A stretch of DNA of 64,000 nt from Larimichthys crocea (taxonomy: Eukaryota > Chordata > Actinopteri > Sciaenidae), in the NCBI RefSeq assembly GCF_000972845.2, contig NC_040022.1, positions 3,106,047 through 3,170,046 on the forward strand. Reading direction: 5' to 3'. Made by a program: the position numbers and the translations under genes. Position 1 is the stretch's first letter. Each line of letters begins with the position of its first letter. Below, one piece after another: positions 32,411 to 44,964 of this stretch. The notes beneath the pieces are model-generated. The model searched no databases, was not told the origin of the DNA, and saw only the letters and a list, made by a program, of their open reading frames with translations.

Positions 32411-33170
32411 ACAGCAGCTACAGCTGTCAGCAGTTTACTTCACTGTCCATCATAAACTCTGTAAATCACAGAGAGTTGAGGCGGAGCAGCCGGAGGACAT
32501 CAGAGGGAAAACCAGAAAACATTTCCTCCATAAAACATGATCCAGTTTCACCAGAATCAGTGAAATAGTTGCTGCTGTGTGACTTATTGCACATTTCGAA
32601 GTTCTTACTTTAAAAATTGAACTTTAATTTAAGTGTTTGAGCGTTTTCTCTGAGCTCGTTTGGATTCAAGTCGTTGAGGTTTCACTTTTAATGACACAGA
32701 AAGTAAGAAGTGAAACACTGTGGGATGAAAAAATGGCTCCATATAATGAACCGGTGATCAAACGCTCCTCTGAAGTTACCTGTGAACAGCTGACAGAGCG
32801 CCACGTACAGCCTCATCTCCACCGGAGCTTCTCTTCAAATATTCATCGTTCCTGACACAGCGGCGTGTTCTTTTATCAAAAAAAGAAACAGCACTGTAAT
32901 CTACCTGTGATATCATTAATGTAATGCAGTTTGATGACATACTTATGATGGGACTGACGCATTAATAATTTATTTGATCCATGAGATCAGATTTGAATCC
33001 ACTGGAGGCGATCGGCGTCTCTGCAGCGTCAGAAATGTGGAAGAAGAGAAACTAATCCACATTCATTGTTCCCAGAGGATGAAACAAGCTGCTGTAAATA
33101 GATCAAATCCTCTATTATATTGACAATGACTATACAAAGATCTTCTGACTTTGTTTTTTTGTCTGGTGGG
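32411..33170. other. Unannotated stretch
   Basis: 32411-32545 matches the left-arm extra block (GGAGGACATCAGAGGGAAAA). The rest has no recognised content. Confidence 0.4.
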
Positions 33171-33183
33171 TTGAATGTGGTTC

Positions 33184-33277
33184 AGACGTTCATGGCCCCG
33201 TCGACCTTTAACGAGTTCAGCTCGTCACCATCTGAAGACCCGTTTCCTTCAGAGACCTTTGAGTAAACTTCATGTTT
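33184..33277 (+). CDS. Possible small terminal exon, unrecognised
   Basis: After a T-rich tract (33150-33165) and a TGGTTCAG acceptor-like site ending at 33183, one frame reads FMAPSTFNEFSSSPSEDPF, then PSETFE and a stop at about 33275. The serine/proline/acidic composition is protein-like, and the stop comes shortly before a non-coding stretch. No upstream exon can be linked, and I do not recognise the peptide. A different 140-codon frame overlaps it and looks like chance. Confidence 0.15.
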
Positions 33278-34189
33278 TCTGTATTTCATGTCATATTCAG
33301 TTAAAAACAGCGAGAGAACAGAAGGTCGAGCGTGAAGAGTTTCAGTTTGTATGTGACAGACACAATTCTCACTGTGCAACCAGGCGAGACAAAAAGAGAC
33401 GAGACAAGATGAGTCCAACATGTAAACGGTTCAACCTCTGGGGATCAGGAATCTGTCCGTTACATGTAAATGTTTTCTTGGTGATCACAGAGATTCATCA
33501 TCTGGAGACCATGATCGTCGCAGATGGACCTGCAGCTCATGAGCTAAAAATAAACGAGTTAATGACATCACATGTGGATCATGGGACATCCAGGTAATGA
33601 CTGAGCCTGAGGAGGAAATGAGCACTTCCTTCAGACCACCTCTGGCCTCCCAGGGCCAGAAAACGCCGCCGTTATCGGAGCGGATTCATCTCCACGAGGC
33701 CGAACACAAACATTACGTTAACCTTCTGCTTGCACAGTCTTTGCAGTAATCACATGCAGATGGGAGAAGATGAGAGCCGACATCAGGACGCAGGAAACAG
33801 AGCTCCACCACCCATCCACCCACCCACCATCAGCTCGCTCTCCACCTCTTCACCCTCTGCCGAGCGCTCACTCAGACGTTATTACAGAGATGTTTACAGT
33901 CTGACATCATCATCACAGACACATGCATGTTGGATAACAGGGTTATTTTCATAATAAAAGCATCTCTATTGTCAGATTATTTCATACAGAACAAGTCTCA
34001 CAGTTTATGATGGACAGGTAGCTTCAACATATCGTTATAATATCCGCTACTACTTCCTGTTTCATGGAGACCTTTAGGTTTGATTTCAGTTACTTTGTGA
34101 TGGCGGATTACGAGATACCCGTTCAATATTTTTGTGTCTGTTAATTAACAACATGTCATCACGATATGATTCAGTCTGTTACTCTCTGC
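33278..34189. other. Unannotated stretch
   Basis: No gene or repeat recognised. A (CCACCCAT)-like run near 33805-33830 is short. Confidence 0.4.
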
Positions 34190-35099
34190 TGTAAACTCAT
34201 TGAATATAAACTCACTGATACATTTAAAGGTGACCGAGCTGCTTCTGTTTATCTTTGAATTCTCTGTCCGTCTCATTTTTTCTGCTCATGTGATGCATGA
34301 CGGACGACGTGGCGTGTTCATTGGTGGTGACTGTGGATATGGCGACATGAATTGGTGCTCGTCCATCATGAACTATCACTACATGCAGGCACCATGTATG
34401 GAAACATCACTGACCGTTTAACAACATGCAGTGTTGCTTTAATTCTTCATAGTTGATGTAAATTCATCAACGTTTAGTCTCAGTTTCTTGTTTTTCATCC
34501 ATAAAAACACGTCTGGAACATTTAGTCTGGTAATTTAGATACCAGATCTCAGTGCTGAAGGAAAAATATCACGCAGCGTTCTTTGAATGTCCGACAACCC
34601 AACACCAACATTCCAGTCGAGGAAAACAAAACCAACATTTGTTCACAGTTTTTATTAAAAATCTATTTTTTGCTTGCCATGGTCTCATCTTCATTGTGGA
34701 AGATTTTCACAGTTTTCTGGTTGCTGACTCAAACTTTTAAATCTTTGAACATTAAAAACCTTCGTTATATTTTGGAAGACTTGGTTAAGATGTTCTTCTG
34801 GGCTCAGTGTGTTAACATGAAACAGACTTCAGATCAGCTCCGTGCTCTCTGCTGAAGCTGCGTCAGTTCATTTGAAGCTCATTGAAATAGAAAAGCTCAG
34901 TCAGCACTAAAACAATGACACCTCGTCCGCCTGACGACAGTTTGTCCTCATGGACGACCTTACCGTGACTTTGTCTTTATAACGTATTTAATATTCTGTA
35001 TGTGCTCCTCACAATATGCAATTTGCACCTTAAAAAAAACATACATGAAAAACCTTTCATGGAAACAGCAGAGGGCGCTCTACTAGTTGTAAACAGCCT

Positions 35100-35612
35100 A
35101 AATGCGAGAACACAGTGGAGTCGTGATCGAGTCATGATGTGGTTGTGATGTAGTCGTGATGTAGTCGTGGTGGAGTCGTGATGTAGTCGTGGTGGAGTCA
35201 CGATGTAGTCGTGATGTAGTCGTGGTGGAGTCACGATGTAGTCGTGATGTAGTCGTGGTGGAGTCGTGATGGAGTCACGATGTAGTCGTGGTGGAGTCGT
35301 GGTGGAGTCGTGATGGAGTCACGATGTAGTCGTGGTGGAGTCGTGATGTAGTCGTGATGTAGTCGTGATGGAGTCGTGATGTAGTCTAGGTGGAGTCGTG
35401 GTGTAGTCGTGGTGGAGTCACGATGTAGTCATAGTGTAATCGTGGTGGGGTCGTGATGGAGTCGTGGTGGAGTCACGATGTAGTTGTGATGTAGTCGTGG
35501 TGGAGTCACGATGTAGTCGTGGTGTAGTCCTGATGTAGTCATAGTGTAATCGTGGTGGGGTCGTGATGGAGTCGTGGTGGAGTCGTGATGTAGTCGTGGT
35601 GTAGTTTGATGC
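35100..35612. repeat. 12-bp minisatellite
   Basis: Units GTAGTCGTGATG, GAGTCGTGGTG and GAGTCACGAT alternate over about 510 bp. Confidence 0.95.
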
Positions 35613-36599
35613 TCTGCTGTCTGCAGGGCCTGGAAATCACCGACAGCTGTGATTGGTTTTCAGCCTCGACCCTTGTTACAGAGCTTTGTTCTGATTGGCT
35701 GAATCATTGAATGATTTCACAGATTGATTCCTCTCTGTCATGTGACTCACCTGTTGACAGGTGACCTTGGTCAATATCAGGAAATATTTTATATTTTATG
35801 TTTCATATTTTATATTTCGAGTTATAAGAGCTGAGCGAGGACCCTGAACACATCGTCTAATTAATACATATCAGACGAGGCTAATTACTGCAGACTGAGT
35901 AATCAGTGAGTCAGTGTCACCTGCACAAGGCCGACACACCTGAGCACTGAATGATTCATAACCTGCAGCTGAGTCCTCTGGAGAGACGTTTTAGAACTGA
36001 AGCGCCTGGGTCGACTTATCAGCGCTGACTCAGCAGGTTCGATTTACCAACTGAACAGCGACTCAGCGCACTAATTAAGGAGCTCGTTATGTGAGCGTTA
36101 AAGCTCGTCGAGCTCCAGACGGATGTTCTCCAGGATTAAAGTGATTCTTGTTCTGCAGCTTTCATCGTCCAAGCGGTGGGAAACGTCTTCCGGGCTTCGT
36201 CTTTGTTCTCAAATAATGAAGAAGACGACGAAACAAACGGTGTCGTTACTGTCTGTAACGAGGAGGAGAGAGGATACAGGATGAAAGGATGGAGCGAGGA
36301 AAGGAAAGATGTCAAAGAAAAGGAGGAAGAGGTAAAATAGGAAAGGAGACAACGAAAGAAAGGAAGTGATGTACAGGAGGAGGCAGAGGGAGGAGAGAAA
36401 GGAGGAAGGAAGCATGACTTCAGAGATGAGGAGGTGAAAGAGTGAAGGAAGAAAGGAAAGGATGGTCAGATATCAGCTCATCACTTGTTGCCGGGCAGAA
36501 AGTCGTGTCACCTGTGGCAGGTGTGTGTTCTTTATTGGAAGAGGTGGAGGTGAGCGCGTGCTGTCCATGATTCATGTTTTCACGCCAACGCTCTGCACT

Positions 36600-36690
36600 G
36601 CAGAACAAGAGTACACAGAGTACACAGAGTACAGAGTACACAGAGTACAGAGTATACAGAGTACACAGAGTACAGAGTACACAGAGTACA
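36600..36690. repeat. (GAGTACACA)n tandem array
   Basis: GAGTACACAGAGTACA modules, 7- and 9-bp units mixed. Confidence 0.93.
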
Positions 36691-37124
36691 TCATCAATGT
36701 TTCAGCACTGTGCGATGTTTCTCTTAATGACTGGTCTGCAGATTTAATCGACTGGAAAAAACATTTTCAATAAAAAGCTCATGAAGACGATGTTCACCTC
36801 GCCGCCTCCGCTCTGCTCGGCACTCTGGGAAACGTTGTCCCTGTCGCTGAGGACGGTAAACACTTGAAGAAGCGTTCTGACTGAAGGAGCGATGCGTTCA
36901 ATCCAAACCTGACGAGTTCACGTGGCTGACGTTGAGTTTTTCTTTAAAGGTGAGAGATGGATCGTCCTCAGGGAGCTGTGAATGTGACGAGTCCTCTTCC
37001 TGCATCCCACGTCGTCACGTTTAGTCGCTGAGAGGAAGTTACATCACATGCAGCGTTTGTCTCAGGGTCCCTCGCCGATCCAATTCTCCCCGCCCTGGGA
37101 CGCCCATCATGCTGCCGCTCTCCT

Positions 37125-37300
37125 CTTTACATTACGTTACATTACATTACATCACATTACATTACATTACATTACATTACATTACATTACATTACATTAC
37201 ATTACATTATATTACATCACATTACATTACATCACATTACATCACATTACATTACATTACATTACATTTAGCAGACGCTTTTATCCAAAGCGACTTACAG
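37125..37300 (-). repeat. L2/SINE-type 3' tail with (TGTAA)n microsatellite
   Basis: The minus strand reads AAGTCGCTTTGGATAAAAGC, then GTCTGCTAAATGTAATG followed by a long (TGTAA)n run (37125-37266). This is the well-known shared 3' end of fish L2 LINEs and tail-sharing SINEs; here the terminal 5-bp repeat has expanded to about 28 units. Confidence 0.75.
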
Positions 37301-37339
37301 AGGAGGACATAAGCTGAGAAAGGTGTAAAGGACACAGAG

Positions 37340-37413
37340 TAGTTGTTAGTGTTGTTAGTGTTGTTAGTGTTGTTAGTGTTGTTAGTGTTGTTAGGTTTGT
37401 TAGTTTTGTTAGT
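37340..37413. repeat. (GTTAGT-GTT)n tandem run at gap edge
   Basis: GTTAGTGTTGTTAGTGTTG repeats run into the Ns. The second copy (42150-42170) has only about two units. Confidence 0.92.
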
Positions 37414-37443
37414 NNNNNNNNNNNNNNNNNNNNNNNNNNNNNN
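37414..37443. other. Assembly gap (30 N)
   Basis: Thirty N between the two copies of the direct duplication. Confidence 0.99.
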
Positions 37444-38399
37444 CTGTACTCCTCTGCCTGTCAACTCATTGAATATAACTCACTGTACATTTAAAGGTGA
37501 CCAGCTGCTTGCTGTTTATCTTTGAATTCTCTGTCGTCTCATTTCTTCTGCTCATGTGCTGCATGCGGCGACGGGGCCGTTGTTCATGTGGTTGGTGAAC
37601 TGTGGATTTATGGCGACATGAATGTGTGCTCGTCACATCCGAACATCCTACATGCAGGCACCATGGCTGGAAACTACACTGACGCGTTAACGACATGCAG
37701 TGTTGCTTGCTTAAATTCTTCATATTGATGTTAAAATTCATCAACGTTTTAAGTCTCAGTTCTTACTTGTTTCATCCATAAAACAACACGTCTGGAACAT
37801 TTGATCGGTAATTTAGATACCAGATCCTATGCTGAAGAAAAATATTCAGCGACGTTCTTTGAATGTATCCGACAACCCAACACACATTCCAGTCGAGAGG
37901 AAAACAAAACCAACATTTGTTCTCACAGTTGGTTGATTAAAAATCTATTTTTGCTTGCCATGGTCTCATTTCATTGTGGAAGATTTTCAAGTGTTTCTGT
38001 TGCTGACTAAATTTTTAAAATCTTTTGAACAATAAAACCTTCGTTTATTTTGGAAAAAAAAAAGACTTGGTTAAGCGTTCTTCTGGCTCAGTGTGTTAAC
38101 ATGAAAAGACTTGAATAGCTCCGTTCTCCTGCTAGAAGTGCGTCATTCATTTGAAGCTCATTGAAAATAGAAAAGCTCAGTCAGCATAAAACAATGACAC
38201 CTCGCCGCCTGACGAAGTTTGTCCTCATGGACGACCTTACCGCTGACTTGTCTGTTAAACGTATTAATAGTCTGTATGATGCTCCCACAATAGGCAATTT
38301 GGCACTTCAAAAACAAACATGAAAAACCTTGTCTGGAAACAGCCAGAGGGGCTCTATCTAGTTTGTAAAAACAGCCTGAAAATGCGCCGAGAACCAGGG

Positions 38400-39985
38400 A
38401 TAGTCCATGATGGAGTCATGATGTGGGTGTCTGATGTAAGTCATAGTAGACGGTCCGATGATGTGTCGTGGTGGTCACGTTGTAAGGTCATGATGTAAGT
38501 GCGTGAGTTCGGTGATGTCGTGTGTGAGTGTGATGATCCGTGTGGAGTGCGATGGACGTGGGAGGAGCGTGTGAGTCGGGTGAGTGTGGTGAGTCCGATG
38601 TAAATCGTCGATGGAGTCACGTATGTAGCGTATGAGTCGTGATAGGAGCCACGATTAGTCGGGTGGTATGTGGAGTCGTGGAGCTGATGTAGTGATGGAG
38701 TCACGATTGTAGTACCGGTGGTCCGTGATGGAGTCACGATTCTGTAGTGTGGTGGAGTCCGTAGTATGGGGTCGTGATGTGAGTCGTGGCTGAGTCACTG
38801 ATGTAGTCGGATGTTGTAGAGTCATAGAAGAGTGTAGTCGTGGTGGACGTCATCAAGTGACTGTGGGGAGTCCGAGTGGATGTCCACGTGAATATGATGT
38901 AGTCTGCTGGAGTCACGATGTAGTCGTGGTGGAGTCGTGTAGTCGGGTATCGTGGTGGCAGTCACGAGTAGTCGGGTGGAGTCCGTGTATGGGTCCGTGT
39001 ATTGTAGTGTGATGTATGGTAGTCGTGGTGGAGTCGTGATGAAGTTGGGCTGGAAGTCACGATGTAGTCGTGGTGGAGTCTGATGGAGTCACGATTTGTA
39101 GTTGTGCGTGGAGTCGTTGATGGATTCGTGATGTAGTCGTGGGTGGATCATGATGGAGTCGTGATGTAGCGTGGTTTGTGTCTCTGATGTTGTAGTCATA
39201 GTGTAGTCGTGATAGAGTCCGAGCTGTTTTTTTGTTGTTTTTTTGTACTTGGGTGGTAGTCGTGTGGATGTAGTCGCTGATTTGTTAGTCGTTGTGTGAG
39301 TCACGATGTTAGTCTGCTGTGGTAGGTCATCGATGTAGTCGAGTGTCGTGGTGGTCGTGATGGAGTCGTGCTGTAGTCGTGAGCTGATGTAGTCGTGGTG
39401 GAGTATGGTGTGATCGTCTGTGGATAGTCGTGGTATTGTGAGTCGTTGGTGAGTCGTGGATGTGTCGTGATGTGGCAGTTTGTAGTCGTGATGGAGTGTG
39501 ATGTAGTTCATCGATGTATGTGGTGGAGTCGGGGATGAGTCGTGTGGAGTCGTGATTGTAGTGGTGGATGGAGTCACGATGTAGTCGTGGTTGGAGTCAC
39601 GATGTAGACGATGTTAGTCGTGGATGGTGGAGTCGTGTGAGTGTCAAGTGTCGTTGATGATAGGTGGTCACGTCCGTGGTGTAGTCTGAGGTTGTAGTCA
39701 TAGTGTAGTTGTCGATGAGTCGGATGTATTTGAGAGTCCGTGAGTCGGTGGAGTCACGATGTACGTCTTGTGGAGTCGTGATGTAGTCGTGGTGTAGTTG
39801 CGTGGAGTCCGATGTAGTCGTATGTAGTGTGAGTCCCGGTAATGTATTCGTGGTGGAGTCGTGATGTCAGTTTGTGGAGTCTTTTATCCTGGCGGTTGTC
39901 GTGATGATTGTAGATCGTGTGTGTGGGTCGCTGATGTTAGTCTGTATCAGATGTTTTAGTCGTGGTGTAGTTTGATGCCTCTGCT
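38400..39985. repeat. 12-bp minisatellite, expanded and noisy copy
   Basis: About 1.58 kb of degraded GTAGTCGTGGTG/GAGTCACGATG units, against 510 bp in the clean copy. Confidence 0.9.
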
Positions 39986-40964
39986 GTCTGCAGGTGCCTG
40001 GAAATCACCGCCAGCTGTGATTGGTTTTCAGCCTCTGTCCCTTGCTTACAGACGCTGTTCTGCTTGCTGAATCGTTGAATGATTCCTCATCTGATCAGTG
40101 ACTCACCTGTTGACCGGTGTACCTTGGTCAATATCAGGAATATATTTTTATGTTTCATATTTTAATTTCGGTTATAGCGCAGGCTGTAGCGAGGTGACCC
40201 TGAAACACATCGTCTCATTTACTACTATCAGGACGACGCTAATTACTGCAGACTGAGTATCGTGAATCGTGTCCCATGCACGAGGGCGACACACCTGAGC
40301 ACTGAATTATTCATAACCTCCAGCTAGTCCTCTGGGATCTGATCCGAGACGTTTTAGAATTGAAGCGCCTGGGTCGTGACTATCAGGCTGACTCAGCAGG
40401 TTCGATTTACCAACGCAACAGCGACTCAGCCGCACTATTAAGGAGCTCGTTATGTGAGCTTTAAAGCTCGTCGAGCTCCAGACGGATGTTCTCCAGGATT
40501 AAGTGATTCTTGTTCTGCAGCTTTCATCGTCCAACGGTGGGAAACGTCTCCGGGCTTCGTCTTTGTTCTCAAAATACTGAAGAGACGAGGAGGAAACAAA
40601 CGGGTCGTTACTGTCTGTAACGAGGAGGAGAGCAGGAGGATACAGGATGAAGATGGAGCGATGAGGAAAGATTCACAGAAAAGGAGGAAGAGGTTAAAAA
40701 AGGAAAGGAGAACAACGAAAGAAAGGAAGTGATGTACAGGGGGAGGCAGGAGGAGGAGAAAGGAGGAAGGAGGAAGCCATGACTTCAGAGATGAGGAGGT
40801 GAAAGAGTGAAGGAAGAAAGGAAGGATGTCAGATATCAGCTCATCACTTGTTGCCGGGGCAGAAAGTCGTGTCACGCCTGTGGCAGGTGTGCGTTCTTAT
40901 TGAAGAGAGCGAGAGGTAGATGTGCCTGTGCTGTCCAGTGATTCAAATGTTGCACGCCACACGC

Positions 40965-41545
40965 ATACACAGTACACAGAGTACAGCAGAAACCACGAAC
41001 GAGTACACAGAGTTACAGCAGAGTACAGAGCACGACGATACAGAGTACAAGAGTACACAGAGTACAGAGTACACAGGTACACAAGACAGATAGAGACGTA
41101 CACAAGTCACACAGCGTACAGAGTGCACAGAGTACCCAAGGAGTCACAGTACAGTTCAGTAACATACAGAGAGGCACAGAGTTACACAGAGTACAGAGTT
41201 CACAGAGCACAGTACAGAGTACACAGATACACACCGCGTCCAGCGTCACCGTGTCGAGTACAAGTGCCACGGTACACCGAGTACATACACAGTACAAGCT
41301 AAGTACACAAGTAACGCACGTACACAGAGAACCCCCCCCCAGAGACACAGAGTACAGATTACACAGAGTACAGAGTACAGAGTGACACAGGTCTACCGAG
41401 ACAGAGTACAGAGTACACAGAGAACGACGAGTACACAGAGTACAAGTAACAGAGTCACACAGAGTACAGAGACACAGAGTCCAGAGTACAGAGTTACAGA
41501 GTACCAGAGTACAAGAGTACACCGAGTACACAGAGTAACCGAGTC
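40965..41545. repeat. (GAGTACACA)n array, expanded and noisy copy
   Basis: Counterpart of 36600-36690 enlarged to about 580 bp, with a run of nine C near 41332. Confidence 0.9.
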
Positions 41546-41984
41546 ACAAGCTCCAGCGAGTCTCTGAGGATCAGAGTTCTCGTTTCTCGTCTGCCAGATT
41601 TAATCGCTAAGAAAAAACATTTTCATATAAAAAGCTCTGAGGCCGATGTTCACCTCGCCGCCTCCGCGCTGCTCGGACTCTGGGAACGTTTGTCCTGTGC
41701 TGAGGACTGGTAAACACTTGACGAGCGTTCTGACTGAAGAGCGATGCGTTCACATCAAAACCTGACGAGGTCACGTGGCTGACGTTGAGTTTTTCTTTCA
41801 AGGTGGAGATGTGATCGTCCCCTCAGGGAAGCTTGTGAAATGTGACCAATCCTCTTCCTGCACCCACGCGTCAGTTTTTATCGCTGAGGGAAGTTACATC
41901 ACATGCGCGTTTGTCTTCCGGGTCCCTCGCCGTCCAAGTCTCCCCGCCCCTGGGACGCCCATTCACCTGCCGCTCTCTCTACTC

Positions 41985-42115
41985 ACACTTCTCATTACCA
42001 TACATCACATACCTTACACTTACCTCCTTACATTGATATACAACATTACTTACATTACATTACATCATTTAGCAGACGCTTTTATCCAACTGCGACTTAC
42101 AGAGGAGGACATAAG
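41985..42115 (-). repeat. L2/SINE-type 3' tail, noisy copy
   Basis: CATTTAGCAGACGCTTTTAT and ATAAGCTGAGAAAGCGTG match 37266-37325. The 5-bp repeat is short and irregular. Confidence 0.75.
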
Positions 42116-42169
42116 CTGAGAAAGCGTGTAAAGGGACATCAGAGTATTTTTTAGTGTGTTAGTGTTGTT

Positions 42170-42960
42170 AGCAGGGAAGCATTCTGGAAACAGAAGGTTT
42201 TTACAGTTTTTTAAAGGTAGAAGGTAGAAGGGATGTTCTGTTCTAGCAGCCCGTGCCGTTCATTCCCATTGGGGACGACCACAGAGAAGAGTTTAGCGTG
42301 ACCTCGCTTTGCGAGATGCGAGGGTACAACTACCGGTTTGTATGAGCGGGCGTAGCGCCCTGGTCGACGGAGCCTTGTTAAGACTTGTGAGATAGGCTGG
42401 CAGGGCCGATCTGAGGTGGATCCTCTCCGGCTACACAGGGTCAACTTCAAGCCGACTCAGGGTCTGGAGAGCCAAATCAAAGCGATGCGGCGGATTAATC
42501 TCAACGGGAGAGTGCGTTCGTTTTGATTCTCGCTGCTCTCCTCACAGTTAACATCAGGTCTGACTGATGCTGCTGTCAGTGAAAGGCCACGCCTCAGACG
42601 ACCGGGAGCCGCTCGCCCCTCCGAGACCGGCCCTGGCACCTCGGCCCGATGCCTGAGCACGGCACGCAACCCGCTAAACGGAACCGTACTCTCCTGCTTC
42701 ATCCTGTCTGTTAACAGCTGCCAATTGAAATGACACGTGGATCTGTTCACGTCTAATTATCTAATTATGCAGATTTACAGGTACAAAACAAAACATAAAT
42801 AATAAACAAAACTTGTGTAAAATCAAACAACAAATATTTTACGATGTGATGACTACATTATTTTTTCAGTATTTTTCTGTTTTCAATTACAAAGAAACTT
42901 TACAACAATTATCTGTAATGAAATATTAACGGTTTCACTGTGGTAACTATGTCAAGCTGT
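42170..42960. other. Sequence unique to the second duplication copy
   Basis: Continues past the point where the first copy meets the gap. The minus strand of 42211-42450 reads RSYKPVVVPSHLAKRGHAKL, then FSVVVPNGN, which is faintly like a transposon C-terminus, but I cannot support a call. Confidence 0.35.
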
Positions 42961-42991
42961 ACTCGAGTATTTACTCTGATTACATTACTTA

Positions 42992-43345
42992 TGGTCCCCA
43001 GCAGCAGCTGATCTCACTGCCTAGTCCAGCAGCAGTCAGCCCAGAACCAGAACCAGACCCAGCAGCAGCTGATCTCACTGCCTAGTCCAGCAGCAGTCAG
43101 CCCAGCTCGGCGTCTGTCTTTCAGCCTTTTATTTCACCAAGCTCTCACCAACCACTAAAAGTCAGTCCCACATTTACTCTTGTCCGGCGGCTTCTTGCTC
43201 GCTCACTCTCTCCTTTTCTCTTCTTAGCTTCCTCCGTCAGCGTCCTCTTCACTCTCTGCTCCTCTGCCATCATGTCCATAGAAGCTGCTGAGCCTGGTTA
43301 CCTCCTCTTCTTCTTCCTGGTCGTCCATAACGCCTGTTGGTACAA
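42992..43345 (-). mobile_element. KR element, full-length type copy with duplicated tail
   Basis: Same order as 32060-32360. The tail (CAGCAGCTGATCTCACTGCC, then TAGTCCAGCAGCAGTCAGCC) is present twice, at 42996-43044 and 43060-43100, separated by an AGAACCAGAACCAGA spacer. Confidence 0.85.
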
Positions 43346-43348
43346 ACA

Positions 43349-43409
43349 CTCAGTTCGTCAGCTTGGCGGTGAGCTCAGACTGAGCTCACCGCCAAGCTGA
43401 CGAACTGAG
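43349..43409. repeat. KR-element palindrome, centre deleted
   Basis: Perfect 30-bp arms (start CTCAGTTCGTCAGCTTGGCG) around a single A at 43379. The AGCGACGGGTACC-type centre of the full palindrome has been lost. Confidence 0.95.
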
Positions 43410-43449
43410 CTAACAGCAGCTACAGCTGTCAGCAGTTTACTTCACTGTC

Positions 43450-44590
43450 CATCAGGAAACTCTGAATGTTGGTCTGCTGTCTGTGGATTGGTTTAATTAA
43501 TGTTCTGTCAATGTTGGTTGATTTTTAGTTGAACTAACATTGGTTTCACGTCCGTCTTGATCTATTTTCCATCACTGAAGTAACTTTTATAATTTCAGGG
43601 TGCAAACCTGATGAAAAATCAATGTTATACTTCGATGGGATCTAACCGTCTTAGAGAGCCTGTGCTCCATCGATGCCTCTCTAAAAAAACTCGCAGGTTC
43701 GTGTGTTGGACTGATGTTTGATTCCTGTATCTTCAGGTTCACATGCATGAGAGGACCGTCTGTGTTATCAGATGTTTTCCGTCCATCCACTTCAGCTCCC
43801 ATAAGCTCACCTCAGGGCTCGGTGATACATCCACATTTAATCATACTTCAGATATTTTGGACTCCTTCCCAGAAAGCTTTTATTTCTGCTCAGTGCCAGA
43901 ACACATGGCTGCCTCGCTCGCTCTCTCTCTCCACACAAAGATTTATTAGGATTCACTTTATTTATCTTCTGCGTCCCATAGAAGATCTTCATCTGTGTAG
44001 TTTACGGTCTCAGTCGAACACGTTGCGGCGTCCCGTTTTTCACGTGGGTTCATGTTCTCGCTGTAATTTCATGTTATCCACGCCGTTACAGGAGACAGAT
44101 ATCAGTCTGCAAAGTCTGAATTTATTTGTTACAGCCTAATTCAATTTATTATCCGTGTCGTTATCGGAGGCCTGCACGGCGTCTTGAGATATGAGCTTCT
44201 CTATAATATAGATTTCAGCTGTAGATACGGCAGAGTACATAAATCACTGGGATTCAAATTCATTTTTCTCTCGTGCTTTGTGGGCTACACTCCTGACACT
44301 ACGACTTAAACTGCTCTTTAATAAAAGTCTTCTAATAAAGCCGTGAAATATGAGTCCTCCCAAAAGGCAACACTGATTTCTTTAATTACATGAGAGAGAG
44401 TCGTTATCAGCAGTCATGTGGTCAGGATGAACAACAACAACAATTAGCAGCTAAATTATCAAAATTAATTTAAATCTTGGAGCCATTTATTCTCAATATG
44501 ATCATTTTGTTGCTCGTGTTCTGTCTGTCGCCTCGTCGGCGGTCCTGCTTCTCTAAAAAAAGCCACCTGTGACCACGCCCACCTGTCAGT
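43450..44590. other. Unannotated stretch
   Basis: Contains a 141-codon plus-strand open frame (43714-44136) without recognisable motif. No repeat seen. Confidence 0.35.
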
Positions 44591-44597
44591 CAAAGCG

Positions 44598-44845
44598 TCC
44601 ACGCTCTTAATCCTGCATAACTTTAAGCCTTAATATAATGTGAACAGGTGAGTTGTATATAAATTCACCCTCAGTACAGTTGTCATGAACGGGGAAATTA
44701 GCTACAGAGACCAAAACTGTTTTTTGTACCAGGCTGTAAACATGTTTATTTCTGCTGTGAAGTTGGACATTTGGACATGGGGACTTATGGAGACTGACTC
44801 ACTTCTGGAGCCAGCCTCAGGTGGACGTTAGAGGAACTGCAGGTT
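44598..44845. repeat. Dispersed repeat R3, stand-alone copy
   Basis: Nearly identical to the arm copies at 19965-20205 and 31170-31405, so R3 is an interspersed repeat and not specific to the palindrome. Confidence 0.85.
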
Positions 44846-44964
44846 GTGTAGAGCCACGGATATTGATGCTTGTTTACTAACTTATTGTTGTCTTGTTTTA
44901 CTTCATTTTAGTTTGTAGTTAGCTTCTTTTACCTGAAGCATGGTGTCGACATTTTCATGCTTTG

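Larger units (their letters stand above)
34190..37413 (+). repeat. Direct duplication, clean copy
   Basis: TAAACTCATTGAATATAAAC through the (TGTTAG)n run is repeated in order at 37444-42165 after the 30-N gap. Landmarks shared: AACATGCAGTGTTGCTT, the 12-bp array, CAGCTGTGATTGGTTTTCAG, the (GTACACAGA)n array and the LINE/SINE tail. Confidence 0.92.
37444..42165 (+). repeat. Direct duplication, error-rich copy
   Basis: Same order as 34190-37413, with very frequent 1-3 bp insertions and deletions outside as well as inside the arrays (for example AAACAACACGTCTGG for AAACACGTCTGG). Tandem arrays are much longer here. Confidence 0.9.

Noticed and set aside
42211..42450. Transposon protein C-terminus on the minus strand
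   Set aside because: Only a vague resemblance to LINE or transposase C-termini; no motif firm enough to call.
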